NCBI RefSeq assembly: GCF_030687715.1
Contig: NZ_CP117445.1
Location: forward strand, 2,903,501 to 2,967,500
Length of the DNA stretch: 64,000 nucleotides
Direction: 5' to 3'
Source of the DNA: Pseudomonas sp. FP2196
Lineage (GTDB): Bacteria > Pseudomonadota > Gammaproteobacteria > Pseudomonadales > Pseudomonadaceae
The notes beneath the pieces were generated by a model. That model worked only from the letters and a program-made list of their open reading frames with translations, was not told the DNA's origin and searched no databases. Positions 16,759 through 26,008 of the stretch are shown here, piece by piece. Position 1 is the stretch's first letter; every line of letters begins with the position of its first letter. The position numbers and the translations under genes were made by a program.

Positions 16759-17232
16759 TTACCAGGTCGCGGCGCTGGCCTTGGGCAGGCTGAGCTTGCC
16801 ACTGTCGTTAAAGCGCAGGGTGCCAAACAGCCCGCCGGCGAGTTTGCCGCGCAGCACGTAGGGCAGGTTGTCGAGGGTCTGCGTCTGGCTCAGGCCGAGG
16901 GTCTGGCGTAGCACGGAGAATGCGGAAACGCTGACCGGTACGCTGACGATGGCTTCAGAGAAACGCCCGATGGTGCCGCTCTGATCGCTCACGCCCGAGG
17001 CCAGCGGGTGGCCGTTGACTTCCAGATCCAGGGCAATGCCGTTGTAGTCGATGGCGGTTTCGTTGGGATTCTGCACGCGCAACTTGATGGCGAAACGCAC
17101 TTCCAGGTCCTGGCTGGTCAGCGGTTCGATACCGACCACATTGATATTCACTGGATCACGATTGGGGAACAGCGCACAGGCACTGAGGGACAGCAGCAGT
17201 AGCGACAGGATGACGGCGTGCAGGCGGCGCAT
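16759..17232 (-). CDS. LEA type 2 family lipoprotein
   Basis: 157 residues. A lipoprotein signal (MRRLHAVILSLLLLSLSAC, lipobox LSAC with Cys19) precedes one water-stress/LEA14-like beta-sandwich (LEVRFAIKLRVQNPNETAID then LDLEVNGHPLASGVS). Bacterial LEA2 proteins are envelope lipoproteins of uncertain role, perhaps in stress tolerance. It lies between the NCS2 permease and the GNAT on the same strand, but a terminator at 17248-17284 separates it from the permease. Confidence 0.88.
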   Translation of the reverse strand: MRRLHAVILSLLLLSLSACALFPNRDPVNINVVGIEPLTSQDLEVRFAIKLRVQNPNETAIDYNGIALDLEVNGHPLASGVSDQSGTIGRFSEAIVSVPVSVSAFSVLRQTLGLSQTQTLDNLPYVLRGKLAGGLFGTLRFNDSGKLSLPKASAATW

Positions 17233-17247
17233 AAACAGTCTCTCGAC

Positions 17248-17284
17248 AAAAAAGGGCTGAACCGTTGCCGGCGCAGCCCTTTTT
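17248..17284 (-). terminator. Terminator after the NCS2 permease
   Basis: Stem AAAAAGGGCTG with CAGCCCTTTTT (loop about 13 bases) reading out of the permease on the minus strand into a T-run; it separates the permease from the lipoprotein gene. Confidence 0.8.
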
Positions 17285-17298
17285 CGCAGGCGTCGCTT

Positions 17299-18765
17299 TT
17301 AGCGGTTCAACTGTGCGACAGCCGCTGGCGAGGCAGGTTCACCTTTGGCCGGGACATCCGGGTTTTCCATGACCTGAAGAATAGAGGCTTCCGGGTCGAA
17401 GTCGTCTTCTTCCAGTTCGATGAATTCTTCCGGCAGGAAGATGTTCAGCACGATAGCGCACAACGCCCCGACGGTGATTGGCGATTCGAAGATGTTACGC
17501 AGCGCTTGCGGCAGCTCGCGCAGGACTTCCGGCACGGCGGCAATGCCCAGGCCCATACCCAGGGAAATTGCCACGATCAGCATGTTGCGTCGATGCAGGC
17601 CCGCCTCGGCGAGGATCTTGATCCCGGCCACGGCGACGGTGCCGAACATCACCAGTTCCGCACCGCCGAGCACCGGTTTGGGCATCAGTTGCAGCACCGC
17701 ACCGATCATCGGGAACAGCCCCAACACCACCAGCAGGCCAGCAATAAAGAAAGCGACGTAGCGGCTGGCCACGCCGGTCAACTGAATCACGCCGTTGTTC
17801 TGTGCAAAAGTCACCATCGGCATGCTGTTGAATACGGCGGCCATGGCCGAGTTGAGACCGTCGGCGAGCAGCCCGGACTTGATCCGGCGGATGTACAACG
17901 GGCCTTTGACCGGTTGCCGGGAAATCATCGAGTTGGCGGTCAGGTCGCCGGCGGCTTCCAGCGGCGACACGAGGAAGATCACCGCCACCGGCACGAACGC
18001 CACCCAATCGAAATTGAAGCCGTACTTGAACGGCACCGGCACGCTGACCAGAGGCACTTCAGGCAGGCTGGCAAAATCCACGGTGCCCATCAGCCACGCA
18101 ACCACATAGCCGAGGGTCAGGCCGATCACAATCGCGCCCAACCGCAGGAACGGCACGTCGACGCGGTTCAACACCACGATGGTGCCGAGCACCAGCGCTG
18201 CCAGAAATACATGGCTGGCCGCGCCCAGATCGGCCGCACCGAAACCGCCGGCAATGTCGGTCATCGCCACTTTGATCAGCGACAGGCCCATCAACGTAAT
18301 GATCGTGCCTGTGACCACCGGGGTGATCAGCATGCGCAGCTTGCCGATGAACTGGCTCAGCACCACTTCAATGAATGCGGCGAAAAAACACACGCCAAAG
18401 ATCGTCGAGAGGATTTCATCGGTGCCGCCACCGCGAGCCTTGACCATGAAACCGGCGCTGAGAATCACGCTGATAAAGGAAAAACTCGTGCCTTGCAGGC
18501 ACAACAACCCCGAGCCGACCGGGCCGAACCGCTTGGCCTGTACGAACGTGCCGAGGCCGGACACGAACAGCGCCATGCTGATCAGGTAAGGGATTTCGCT
18601 TTGCAGGCCGAGGGCACCGCCCATGATCAGGGTCGGGGTGATGATGCCGACGAAGCTCGCCAACACGTGTTGCAGCGCGGCAAACACGGTAGCAGTGAGG
18701 TGCGGACGGTCGTTGAGGCCGTAGATCAGATCGTTGTTGCGTGGGGCTTTTTCAGAGGCGGTCAT
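17299..18765 (-). CDS. NCS2 family xanthine/urate permease (XanP-like)
   Basis: 488 residues with about 14 membrane segments. Family motifs are clear: the substrate-site helix FAALQHVLASFVGIITP, the helix-8 acidic motif SPLEAAGDLTANSMISRQPV, and the NCS2 signature FAQNNGVIQLTGVASRYV, which reads closer to E. coli XanP than to UraA. It should import xanthine and possibly urate by proton symport. The C-terminal 40 residues are acidic and polar, an extension past the usual end. No purine catabolic gene is adjacent, so the substrate is inferred from family only. Confidence 0.88.
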   Translation of the reverse strand: MTASEKAPRNNDLIYGLNDRPHLTATVFAALQHVLASFVGIITPTLIMGGALGLQSEIPYLISMALFVSGLGTFVQAKRFGPVGSGLLCLQGTSFSFISVILSAGFMVKARGGGTDEILSTIFGVCFFAAFIEVVLSQFIGKLRMLITPVVTGTIITLMGLSLIKVAMTDIAGGFGAADLGAASHVFLAALVLGTIVVLNRVDVPFLRLGAIVIGLTLGYVVAWLMGTVDFASLPEVPLVSVPVPFKYGFNFDWVAFVPVAVIFLVSPLEAAGDLTANSMISRQPVKGPLYIRRIKSGLLADGLNSAMAAVFNSMPMVTFAQNNGVIQLTGVASRYVAFFIAGLLVVLGLFPMIGAVLQLMPKPVLGGAELVMFGTVAVAGIKILAEAGLHRRNMLIVAISLGMGLGIAAVPEVLRELPQALRNIFESPITVGALCAIVLNIFLPEEFIELEEDDFDPEASILQVMENPDVPAKGEPASPAAVAQLNR

Positions 18766-18935
18766 GGTGATTTGCGTGCCGTGAGGCGGGGCCGGGTCAG
18801 AAAATGGAGGCGCAGGATGCCGGAAGAGAGCGGCGAGGGCAACGCAATAAAACTGCCTGAAAGGTCAGGTTTTATTGGGCGAGGAGGGTTTATCCATCTG
18901 TAGGGGCTGCAGGGCATCGTGGCATACTGCCGCGC

Positions 18936-20054
18936 ATGACTTTCGACTCCCCGCTCAGCGCCTGGCAGCACGCCATCGAACACAAGGGTTTCATCCAGGA
19001 TGAGGCTCAGGAGCATGCCGTCTGGGCGCTGCAAAAATGCCACGAAGCCTTGCACGCCGGTGCTCGTTCGATCACCGGGGTGTATTTGTGGGGGCCGGTC
19101 GGACGCGGCAAGACCTGGCTGATGGATCAGTTCTTTCAGAGCCTGCGGGTGCCGGCGCGGCGTCAGCACTTCCACCATTTCATGGGCTGGGTGCACCAGC
19201 GCTCGTTCCAGTTGACCGGGATCGCCGATCCGCTGCGTGCGCTGGCCAAAGAGCTGGCGGCCGAGGTGCGGGTGCTGTGCTTCGACGAACTGTTCGTCAA
19301 CGACATCGGCGATGCGATCATTCTCGGGCGCCTGTTTCAGGTGATGTTCGACGAAGGTGTGGTGGTGGTCTGTACGTCCAACCTGCCACCGGATGATTTG
19401 TACGCTGACGGCTTTAACCGTGACCGTTTCGTCCCGGCGATCACCGCGATCAAGGCGCATATGCAGGTGGTTGCGGTCAACGGCGCCGAGGATCATCGCT
19501 TGCATCCGGGGGCGATTCAGCAGCGCTACTTTGTTACTGCTCCCGAGGGCTTCAGTGCATTAGATGAAGTCTTTAAAGCGCTGACGGCCGGGCAATCGTC
19601 CAGCGCCGAGCCTGTGCCGGTCGGCCATCGTGTACTGAACGTCGTGCAGGCCAGTGAAACCGTGCTGTGGTGCCGTTACGCTGATCTGTGCGAGCAACCG
19701 TTCGCCGCGATGGATTTCATCGCGCTGTGCGACACCTATCGGGCTATCCTTTTGAGCGACGTGCCGAACCTCAGCGCACAGAAGCGCGAAGGGCGCATCG
19801 CTCGCGGCACCGAAGACGGCGCCCAGCGGGTGGTGGCGGGTGATCGTGAATTGCCGCAGTTGTCGGTTCACGACGATGGCGTCCGGCGTTTCATCGCGCT
19901 GGTCGACGAGTGCTACGACCGCAAGGTACCGCTGTACATCGAGGCACAAGTGGCCATGGACGCGCTGTACACCGAGGGCTATCTGGAATTCCCGTTCCGC
20001 CGGACCCTCAGCCGTTTGCAAGAGATGCAGTTGCAGCGCTTTGCCGAAGCTTGA
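18936..20054 (+). CDS. zapE: ZapE/AFG1-type cell-division ATPase
   Basis: 372 residues. The P-loop is LWGPVGRGKT at residues 51-60, Walker B is CFDELFVNDIGDA, and a sensor region TSNLPPDDLYADGFNRDRFVPAI follows, all typical of ZapE. In E. coli ZapE associates with the constricting Z-ring and is needed under low oxygen and high temperature. Pseudomonads may carry more than one member, so this could be a paralogue of the main ZapE. It is followed after 17 bases by the DinB-like gene on the same strand, probably one transcript. Confidence 0.88.
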   Translation: MTFDSPLSAWQHAIEHKGFIQDEAQEHAVWALQKCHEALHAGARSITGVYLWGPVGRGKTWLMDQFFQSLRVPARRQHFHHFMGWVHQRSFQLTGIADPLRALAKELAAEVRVLCFDELFVNDIGDAIILGRLFQVMFDEGVVVVCTSNLPPDDLYADGFNRDRFVPAITAIKAHMQVVAVNGAEDHRLHPGAIQQRYFVTAPEGFSALDEVFKALTAGQSSSAEPVPVGHRVLNVVQASETVLWCRYADLCEQPFAAMDFIALCDTYRAILLSDVPNLSAQKREGRIARGTEDGAQRVVAGDRELPQLSVHDDGVRRFIALVDECYDRKVPLYIEAQVAMDALYTEGYLEFPFRRTLSRLQEMQLQRFAEA

Positions 20055-20071
20055 GTGAAGAGGGCGTATAC

Positions 20072-20653
20072 ATGACTCAGCCGCTATCCCATCATCTGCT
20101 GACCATGGCTTACCAGAATGCCTGGGCCAATCACCGCTTGGCCAAGGCATGGACGCAACTCGACGACGCAGAGCTGACAGCGCCCCGGGTGAGTTTCTTT
20201 CCCGGCATCCGCCTGACCCTCAACCACATCCTGACGTGCGACTGGTTCTACGTGGATGCGCTGGAGCGCGAGTTGCGCGCTGATGAGCCACACCCGGACT
20301 GTTATGTGTTTTTCAACGCTGACGAACCGTTTACCGACGCTGCTCGTTTGCGCGAAGAGCAGGCCCATGTCGACCGACGGCTGATCGCTTATTGCGAGCA
20401 ACTGCGCGATGCCGATCTCGGACGTATCGTGACAATCGCCCGCGATACCCCGCAGCACGACAGTCGTCTGCGCTTGCTTTCGCACCTGTTCGAACATCAG
20501 ATCCATCACCGTGGTCAGGTCCACGCGATGCTCAGCGATACCTCGGTGAAGCCTCCGCAACTGGACGAGTTTTTCTGCTTGGGCGAGGCCGGATTACGAG
20601 CCGTGGATTTCGCTGAACTGGGCTGGACCGAGGAGCTGGTCTGGGGGCATTGA
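20072..20653 (+). CDS. DinB-like putative metal-dependent protein
   Basis: 193 residues of the DinB/YfiT four-helix fold. Typical elements are the N-terminal helix YQNAWANHRLAKAW, LTLNHILTCDWFY (first metal His) and LFEHQIHHRGQVHAML (the HxxHHR segment with two further His). Members include thiol transferases and damage-inducible proteins, but most are uncharacterised. ATG at 20072 follows AGAGGG and starts 18 bases after the zapE stop. Function here is unknown. Confidence 0.85.
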   Translation: MTQPLSHHLLTMAYQNAWANHRLAKAWTQLDDAELTAPRVSFFPGIRLTLNHILTCDWFYVDALERELRADEPHPDCYVFFNADEPFTDAARLREEQAHVDRRLIAYCEQLRDADLGRIVTIARDTPQHDSRLRLLSHLFEHQIHHRGQVHAMLSDTSVKPPQLDEFFCLGEAGLRAVDFAELGWTEELVWGH

Positions 20654-20752
20654 TCTTTTGATTTTGCTTTTCGCATCACGCTCGCGCTAAGGTCGCAGAG
20701 CCCTTCAGCAAGCACTTTGCGCGCTGGGGCTTTTGTGTGTTTGGGGATGGAA

Positions 20753-21250
20753 ATGGATTCCGCGGAAATTCTTGTGCTTCAAGCCAGTTACACCAATCCA
20801 CTGCACGCCGAGGCCATCGGCGTGCTGCTCAATCACTATGCGGAAGACCCCATGGGCGGCGGTCACCCGATCGACCCTGACCTGCTGCGCCGATTGCCTG
20901 AAGAACTGGCGCGCCGACCGCATGCTTTCAGTGTGCTGGCCTTCGTCGGTGGCGAGCCGGCCGGGCTGGTTAACTGCTTTGAGGGCTTTTCCACCTTTGC
21001 CTGCAAGCCTTTGGTCAACGTCCACGATGTAGCGGTGATGAGCAAGTTTCGCGGTTTGGGGCTGAGTCAGAAAATGCTTCGCAAGGTCGAGGAAATCGCC
21101 CGGCAGCGCGGCTGCTGCAAGATCACTCTTGAAGTGTTGGAAGGCAATGCAATAGCGCAAAACGCCTACAGCAAGTTCGGCTTCGCGCCTGGTATGTTCG
21201 ACCCGAATCACGGGCGCATGCTGTTTTGGATCAAGGATTTGCAGCCATAA
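20753..21250 (+). CDS. GNAT-family acetyltransferase
   Basis: About 165 residues. The acetyl-CoA binding loop is KFRGLGLSQKMLRKVEE, followed by CCKITLEVLEGNAIAQNAYS and KFGFAPGMF, the usual last strands of the fold. Substrate unknown. Three in-frame starts are possible (20717, 20747, 20753); 20753 is preferred because a GGGG-AT-GGA purine stretch stands in front of it at the right distance. The minus-strand terminator at 21250-21275 abuts its stop codon. Confidence 0.83.
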   Translation: MDSAEILVLQASYTNPLHAEAIGVLLNHYAEDPMGGGHPIDPDLLRRLPEELARRPHAFSVLAFVGGEPAGLVNCFEGFSTFACKPLVNVHDVAVMSKFRGLGLSQKMLRKVEEIARQRGCCKITLEVLEGNAIAQNAYSKFGFAPGMFDPNHGRMLFWIKDLQP

Positions 21251-21275
21251 AAAAGGCGCCCCGGAAGGGCGCCCA
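21250..21275 (-). terminator. Terminator for the small exported protein gene
   Basis: Stem GGGCGCC / GGCGCCC read on the minus strand, followed by six T residues. It also borders the plus-strand GNAT stop codon. Confidence 0.75.
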
Positions 21276-21334
21276 ACTGTCTTCTCCCAGCCAGCGCGTA
21301 GCCGTGGGAGGTCCATCGGTTGCTCAATAAAAAC

Positions 21335-21544
21335 TCAGTCGCGATAGGTTTCGGTCACTTGCGCCGTCTGATCGGCTGGAACCCGGATTTCTTGCGCTTT
21401 GGCGTCGCTCGATTGCTCGCTGTGCGCGTGGTGTACCGGAAAGTTGTCGTAGTAATAGCGCATGCGTTCTGCGCCACCTTCGGCGAAGGCGCTGGCGGAA
21501 CCAAGGGCGAGTAACCCGGCAAGGACTGCAGTGGTGATTTTCAT
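21335..21544 (-). CDS. Small exported protein
   Basis: 69 residues with a strong signal peptide (MKITTAVLAGLLALGSASAFA, cut before EGG). The mature part of about 48 residues is polar (RMRYYYDNFPVHHAHSEQSS) with no Cys. The ribosome site is near perfect (AGGAGG four bases before the ATG), so it is well translated. It resembles small periplasmic proteins seen in many pseudomonads; the role is unknown. Confidence 0.75.
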   Translation of the reverse strand: MKITTAVLAGLLALGSASAFAEGGAERMRYYYDNFPVHHAHSEQSSDAKAQEIRVPADQTAQVTETYRD

Positions 21545-21684
21545 GGTGCCTCCTACTGAACAAGTGGGAGCCGTTCATCCATGAAGCAGACTTCGGGAGG
21601 AAGTTTGTGCGGCGGGAATTAACTCGGGGTTAACACCTGTTGGAGGAGGGTTATCCCGCCAACAGGTTCAGTCTTGCAGCGCTG

Positions 21685-23931
21685 TCAGAGCTTCCAGTCC
21701 AGACTCAACGTCACGGTTCGCGGATCGCCCCAGTACACGCCGTTGTAGAAACCGACGTTTTCGTAATACTTCTTGTCGAACAGGTTGTCGACGTTCAGCG
21801 AGGCCGAAAGATTTTTGTCGATGGCATAGCGCGACATCAACTTGACCACGGTGTAGGCGCCCTGGTTGATCCGTGTGCTTTCAGTGATGAACTTGCCGGC
21901 GGCATCGCGGCCGACCGGGCGTTGCGCATCGCCATAGATGCTGCTTTGCCAGTTCACCGCGCCGCCCACGGTCAATGCCTGCCAGTTACCCGGCAAACGA
22001 TACGCCGTGGAAATGCGTAGCAGGTTCAGCGGCGCCTTTTCATTGGTGCGCTGTTTATCACCGTCTACCGAATGGGTGTAGGTGTAACCGGCAGTCATGT
22101 TCCAGCCGTTGAGGATTTCGCCGGAAACTTCAGCCTCGAAGCCATTGACCTTGTTGCCCTTGCCGCTGGATTTGTAGAACTCTTCGCCAGTGGCCGGATC
22201 CGGCGGGACGGAATTGTCACGCTCGGCAACGTTCTCCTGCTTGCTCCAGAACAGCGCCGTTGCAACGTTCAGCCGCTCTTGCAGCAAGCTGCCCTTGAGG
22301 CCCACTTCGTAGTTGCTGCCAACCACCGGTTCCAGGTATTTGCGGCTGCTGTCGCGGTTGCTCTGCGGTTTGAAAATATCGGTGTAGCTGACGTAAGCGG
22401 TGTACTCCGGGGTCAAGTCGTAGAGCAGGCCGGCATAGGGCGTCCAGATGTCGTTCTGTTGCTGATTAGTCGTGTCAACGCTGGTCAGTTGCCGATTATC
22501 GTCATAGTAGTAATCGGCATTTTTGCCTTCCCAACTGCCGTAACGACTGCCGATCACGGCATGCAAGTCGTCCGTCAGGCTCAGGCGCGTGGCGATATAA
22601 CCGGCCTTTTGCCGGGTGCTGCCCCTGGAACCGGTCAAATCGCTGACAGTGTCGGAGAATTTGCCAATCTCGCCCATGTACTTCCAGTCGCGGATCGTGC
22701 CGTAATTGGCGGGAAGCGTGCCGGCGAAGGTTTTCGGAGCATAGGAGCGGTGTTCGGCTTCGCCATAACCGAGCATCAATTCGTGCTCGCGGCCGAGCAG
22801 CGAATAAGGACCGGAGACGTTGAAGTCGTAGACGCTCATTTTCTGCGTGCCGATCATGTGCGAGGTGTAGGCGACCATGCCGCTGCGGTCAGCCTCGGGA
22901 TAGCCGGCGCCGCCGTAGTAGATCTTGCCGTCGACATCGCTGGTGCGGTGGGTGTAGGCCGCTTTCAGACGCCAGCCTCCCGCCAGCGCCTGATCAAGGG
23001 TGGCGAACGCGGTTTTATCCTTGAGTGGCCAGGAACTCCAGGACGTCGCCATGTTGGTCGAACGGCCCAGTTTTGCCTTGCTGCCGTCGGCATTCCAGTA
23101 GGGCAACGTGCCCCAGGACGAGCCTTGCACCTGTTTGTCCTGATAGTCATAACCCACCGCCAGCACGGTGGAATCAGTCAAGTCTGCTTCAAGAATCCCG
23201 TAGCCGACCTCGCGTTGCAGCGCGTACTTGTCGCGAATCGACTGGCTGTCGCGATAGGCCATGACCGTACGCCCACGCAGGCGACCATCGAAGGCCAGCG
23301 GGCCGCCGACATCCACGTAGCTGTAGTAATTGTCGTAACTGCCGCCGCTGACCCCGGCCAGCGCCTGCCATTGCGCCGTCGGACGCTTGCGCACCATGTT
23401 GATGGTCGCCGAAGGATCGCCTGCGCCGGTGGTCAGTCCGGTTGCACCGCGAACCACTTCGATGCGGTCGTAAATGATGGTGTCGGCATCGGTCTTCATG
23501 CGATCGAACGTGTTGAGCATTCCGTCGATCTGGAAGTTGGTGATCGAATAGCCGCGCGACGAATAGTTGACCCGATCCGAGTCAAGGTGCTGCACCACCA
23601 CGCCAGTGGTCTGACCCATGGCCTCTGACAATGTACCGAGCTTGAAATCATCCATTTGCTGGCGGGTGACCACGGACACCGATTGCGGGGTTTCCTTGAT
23701 CGACAGGTTCATCCGAGTCGCGGTGCTCATGGCGCCGGAGGTGTAGGCGTCGGTGTTTTCGGTGTTGCTGCCAAGGCCTTTGGCGGTGACGCTGGTCGAT
23801 GCCAGTTCCAGCGCGGTGGCGGCAGGTTCCGACGGTTTTTCCGCTTCGGATTCCGCCAGCAGTTCGGGGCTTAGTGCGGCGCCGCAGAGGCCGAGCGTGA
23901 GGGTCATGGAACGGGTAATGGGCGCGAACAT
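21685..23931 (-). CDS. TonB-dependent siderophore receptor, FhuE-like
   Basis: About 748 residues. Signal peptide from MFAPITRSMTLTLG, then directly the plug domain (ETPQSVSVVTRQQMDD ... RIEVVRGATGLTTGAGDPSA) and a 22-strand barrel ending in LSLDWKL with the aromatic-rich end typical of outer-membrane proteins. Many stretches (for example IFKPQSNRDSSRKYL and NLFDKKYYENV) match the E. coli FhuE pattern, so coprogen, rhodotorulic acid or other hydroxamates are likely ligands. There is no N-terminal STN signalling domain, so it should not signal through FecR-type regulators. ATG at 23931 follows AGGAG by 9 bases; an upstream ATG at 23976 would put a non-signal leader in front. Confidence 0.9.
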   Translation of the reverse strand: MFAPITRSMTLTLGLCGAALSPELLAESEAEKPSEPAATALELASTSVTAKGLGSNTENTDAYTSGAMSTATRMNLSIKETPQSVSVVTRQQMDDFKLGTLSEAMGQTTGVVVQHLDSDRVNYSSRGYSITNFQIDGMLNTFDRMKTDADTIIYDRIEVVRGATGLTTGAGDPSATINMVRKRPTAQWQALAGVSGGSYDNYYSYVDVGGPLAFDGRLRGRTVMAYRDSQSIRDKYALQREVGYGILEADLTDSTVLAVGYDYQDKQVQGSSWGTLPYWNADGSKAKLGRSTNMATSWSSWPLKDKTAFATLDQALAGGWRLKAAYTHRTSDVDGKIYYGGAGYPEADRSGMVAYTSHMIGTQKMSVYDFNVSGPYSLLGREHELMLGYGEAEHRSYAPKTFAGTLPANYGTIRDWKYMGEIGKFSDTVSDLTGSRGSTRQKAGYIATRLSLTDDLHAVIGSRYGSWEGKNADYYYDDNRQLTSVDTTNQQQNDIWTPYAGLLYDLTPEYTAYVSYTDIFKPQSNRDSSRKYLEPVVGSNYEVGLKGSLLQERLNVATALFWSKQENVAERDNSVPPDPATGEEFYKSSGKGNKVNGFEAEVSGEILNGWNMTAGYTYTHSVDGDKQRTNEKAPLNLLRISTAYRLPGNWQALTVGGAVNWQSSIYGDAQRPVGRDAAGKFITESTRINQGAYTVVKLMSRYAIDKNLSASLNVDNLFDKKYYENVGFYNGVYWGDPRTVTLSLDWKL

Positions 23932-24048
23932 CGCAGCCGACTCCTTGTCTTCGAGGGAAAAATTCCGTTTGTTCAAAGACGAAGCGTAGTTCTGCGATTT
24001 AGTATCAAACGAGAAATATTGTTATTTGAAAATGTTGCAGGCATGAAA

Positions 24049-24070
24049 AAGGGGCCGGTTTCGGCCCCTT
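24049..24070 (-). terminator. Terminator after cptA
   Basis: Stem GGGGCCG/CGGCCCC with a four-base loop; on the minus strand it runs into five T residues, just after the cptA stop. Confidence 0.8.
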
Positions 24071-24077
24071 CGCGGTA

Positions 24078-25826
24078 TTACTTTTGCGCGACATCCGCGG
24101 GTGCGGGTGAGGCGGGTTTCGGCTTCATCAGGCTGAAATCAATCAGTGCTCGCTGGTCAGTTTGATACGGGTCGCCGATCAGCAGTGGACGAACCTTGAA
24201 GCTGTCGCTTACCAGGCTCTTGCTGCGGTCCATTTCATCGAAACTCAAACCGGCCATGTCTGCCCAAGTGTGGATCAGGTGCGAGCTGCTGTACGGTCGC
24301 TGCAGGTCGGCAGCGAAGTTCCAGTCATGGTTTTCCTTCCATTTCGGCGAGGCCCAGGCCATGAACGGAATGGTATACATCGGCGCCGTCGGTTTGTTTT
24401 CGTTACGCCCAAGGGTTTTGTGGCCGACCGAGTCGAACACGTCTTCGCCGTGGTCAGAAAGATACAGCAGGAAACCGTTCGGATCGGATTTGGCGTAATC
24501 CTTGATCAGGCTCGACACGACAAAGTCGTTGTACAGCACGGCGTTGTCGTAGCTGTTGTAGGTGGGTACCTGGTCGTCACGCACGCCGGCCGGCACCCCG
24601 TTGCGGTCCTTGAACTTGTCGAAGGTCGGCGGATAACGGTACTGATAGCTCATGTGGGTGCCGAGCAGATGCACGACGATCAGCTTGCGCGGCGCCGCAT
24701 CGGCCAGGGCCTTGTTGAACGGCTCGATCACGTCGCCATCGTACTGGGCGGCGTTCTGATTACGGTTGTTGTTCAGGTATACCTGCTCGTCAGCCTGCTC
24801 GGAGAAGGTCGTGAGCATGGTGTTGCGCTTGGTCATGGTCTGCTGGTTGGTGATCCAGAAAGTCTTGTACCCCGCCTGTTTCATCATGCTGACCAGTGAC
24901 GGCGTAGACAGGTACAGATCCGGATTTTCTTCGTCGGCGAACGTCAGTACTTGCTGCAACGCCTCGATGGTGTAAGGACGCGGGGTGACGACGTTGTCGA
25001 ATACCGCCAGTTGATCCTTGAGCTTGTCCAGTTCCGGTGTGGTATTGCGCGGGTAGCCGTACAGGCTCATGCGCTGACGATTGGTCGACTCACCAATCAC
25101 CAGCACCAGCGTGGAAGGCTGGTCGGCATTGGCAGCCTTCAGGTTATGCAGCGGCGGGATCTTGCTCGCGCTGTGCAGCATGCCCTGCATGTCGGCCAGT
25201 GTGTCGAGATAACGGTGATACGCCACGGCCATTTGCCATGGCACGGCTGGCTCGATGCGGGTTTCGAACTTCTCGAATCCCTGAGCGAAGGTGCCCATGC
25301 GCAGGGTTTGCTTGACCAGCGGATAGCCGACCACTGCGATCACGATGGCGGCGGCAGCGACCATGGCGCGACCACGGGGCATGTACACCGGGCGCAGGCG
25401 AGTCCACAGGAAATAGGCAAACGCGGTATGAGCGAGGAACGCCGGAACCATCCACCAGGCGAAGTACTGGGTCATGTACTCGCCGGCTTCGGACACGTTC
25501 GATTCGAACATGATGAAGATGACGCTCTGGGAAAACTCCTGCTGATAGATAAAGAAGTAGCCCAGGCTGGCCATCGAACAGGCCCACAGCACCAGTCCGA
25601 TTATGCCGGCAAGCAGTTTTGTGCGCTTGGGGAAGAGCAGCATCGGAGCCAGCCAGATCGCGCTCATCACGAACGCCTGACGGAACCCGGTGAAACCGGA
25701 AGTGCCGGTGATCTGAATCAGCAGTTGGGTAATGCCGGAAAAATACCAGAAGAACACAAACAGCCAGAGGAAACCGGCCCAGTCGAAACCTGTCGCAGAC
25801 TTGGGGCTGCGTTTAAACATCGTCAT
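24078..25826 (-). CDS. cptA: Phosphoethanolamine transferase CptA
   Basis: 582 residues: five N-terminal membrane helices (to about 175), then a periplasmic alkaline-phosphatase/sulfatase-fold domain. Metal and catalytic motifs are LVIGESTNRQRMSLYGYPRN, the nucleophile Thr in TPRPYTIEALQQ, VVHLLGTHMSYQYRYP and YLSDHGEDV. Such enzymes move phosphoethanolamine from phosphatidylethanolamine onto LPS; CptA acts on core heptose, and the closest reading is CptA rather than EptA. ATG at 25826 has GGAG six bases upstream. It is monocistronic with a terminator behind it. Confidence 0.88.
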   Translation of the reverse strand: MTMFKRSPKSATGFDWAGFLWLFVFFWYFSGITQLLIQITGTSGFTGFRQAFVMSAIWLAPMLLFPKRTKLLAGIIGLVLWACSMASLGYFFIYQQEFSQSVIFIMFESNVSEAGEYMTQYFAWWMVPAFLAHTAFAYFLWTRLRPVYMPRGRAMVAAAAIVIAVVGYPLVKQTLRMGTFAQGFEKFETRIEPAVPWQMAVAYHRYLDTLADMQGMLHSASKIPPLHNLKAANADQPSTLVLVIGESTNRQRMSLYGYPRNTTPELDKLKDQLAVFDNVVTPRPYTIEALQQVLTFADEENPDLYLSTPSLVSMMKQAGYKTFWITNQQTMTKRNTMLTTFSEQADEQVYLNNNRNQNAAQYDGDVIEPFNKALADAAPRKLIVVHLLGTHMSYQYRYPPTFDKFKDRNGVPAGVRDDQVPTYNSYDNAVLYNDFVVSSLIKDYAKSDPNGFLLYLSDHGEDVFDSVGHKTLGRNENKPTAPMYTIPFMAWASPKWKENHDWNFAADLQRPYSSSHLIHTWADMAGLSFDEMDRSKSLVSDSFKVRPLLIGDPYQTDQRALIDFSLMKPKPASPAPADVAQK

Positions 25827-26008
25827 TCAACACTCCACTCAATTGACTCGCACACGCGCGGCGAACGCGCGCGTCGGGCACCGACGGCTGCATAGGCATC
25901 CATAGTTACCCTGATTATCCGTAAAAACGTGTGAAAAGTTTGTGAGTTACATCCGTCCAAGGGGGTGGCGGTAACGCGATACCGCACAGACAGATTGGCA
26001 TTCGGGTT

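Noticed and set aside
17218..18903. A 561-codon open frame on the plus strand opposite the NCS2 permease
   Set aside because: Its composition (very rich in His, Gln, Arg, Asp) is that of a frame antisense to a GC-rich membrane protein; the permease on the other strand has full family motifs.
22072..23628. Long open frame on the plus strand opposite the FhuE-like receptor
   Set aside because: No recognisable domain and no ribosome site; it is the reverse frame of a well-supported TonB receptor.
21685..23931. Receptor acting with the FecR protein at 5707-6708
   Set aside because: The receptor lacks the N-terminal signalling domain, so direct partnership is unlikely.
23932..24048. Possible Fur box upstream of the FhuE-like receptor
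   Set aside because: AT-rich sequence is present, but base-by-base comparison with the 19-bp Fur consensus gives too few matches to claim a site.
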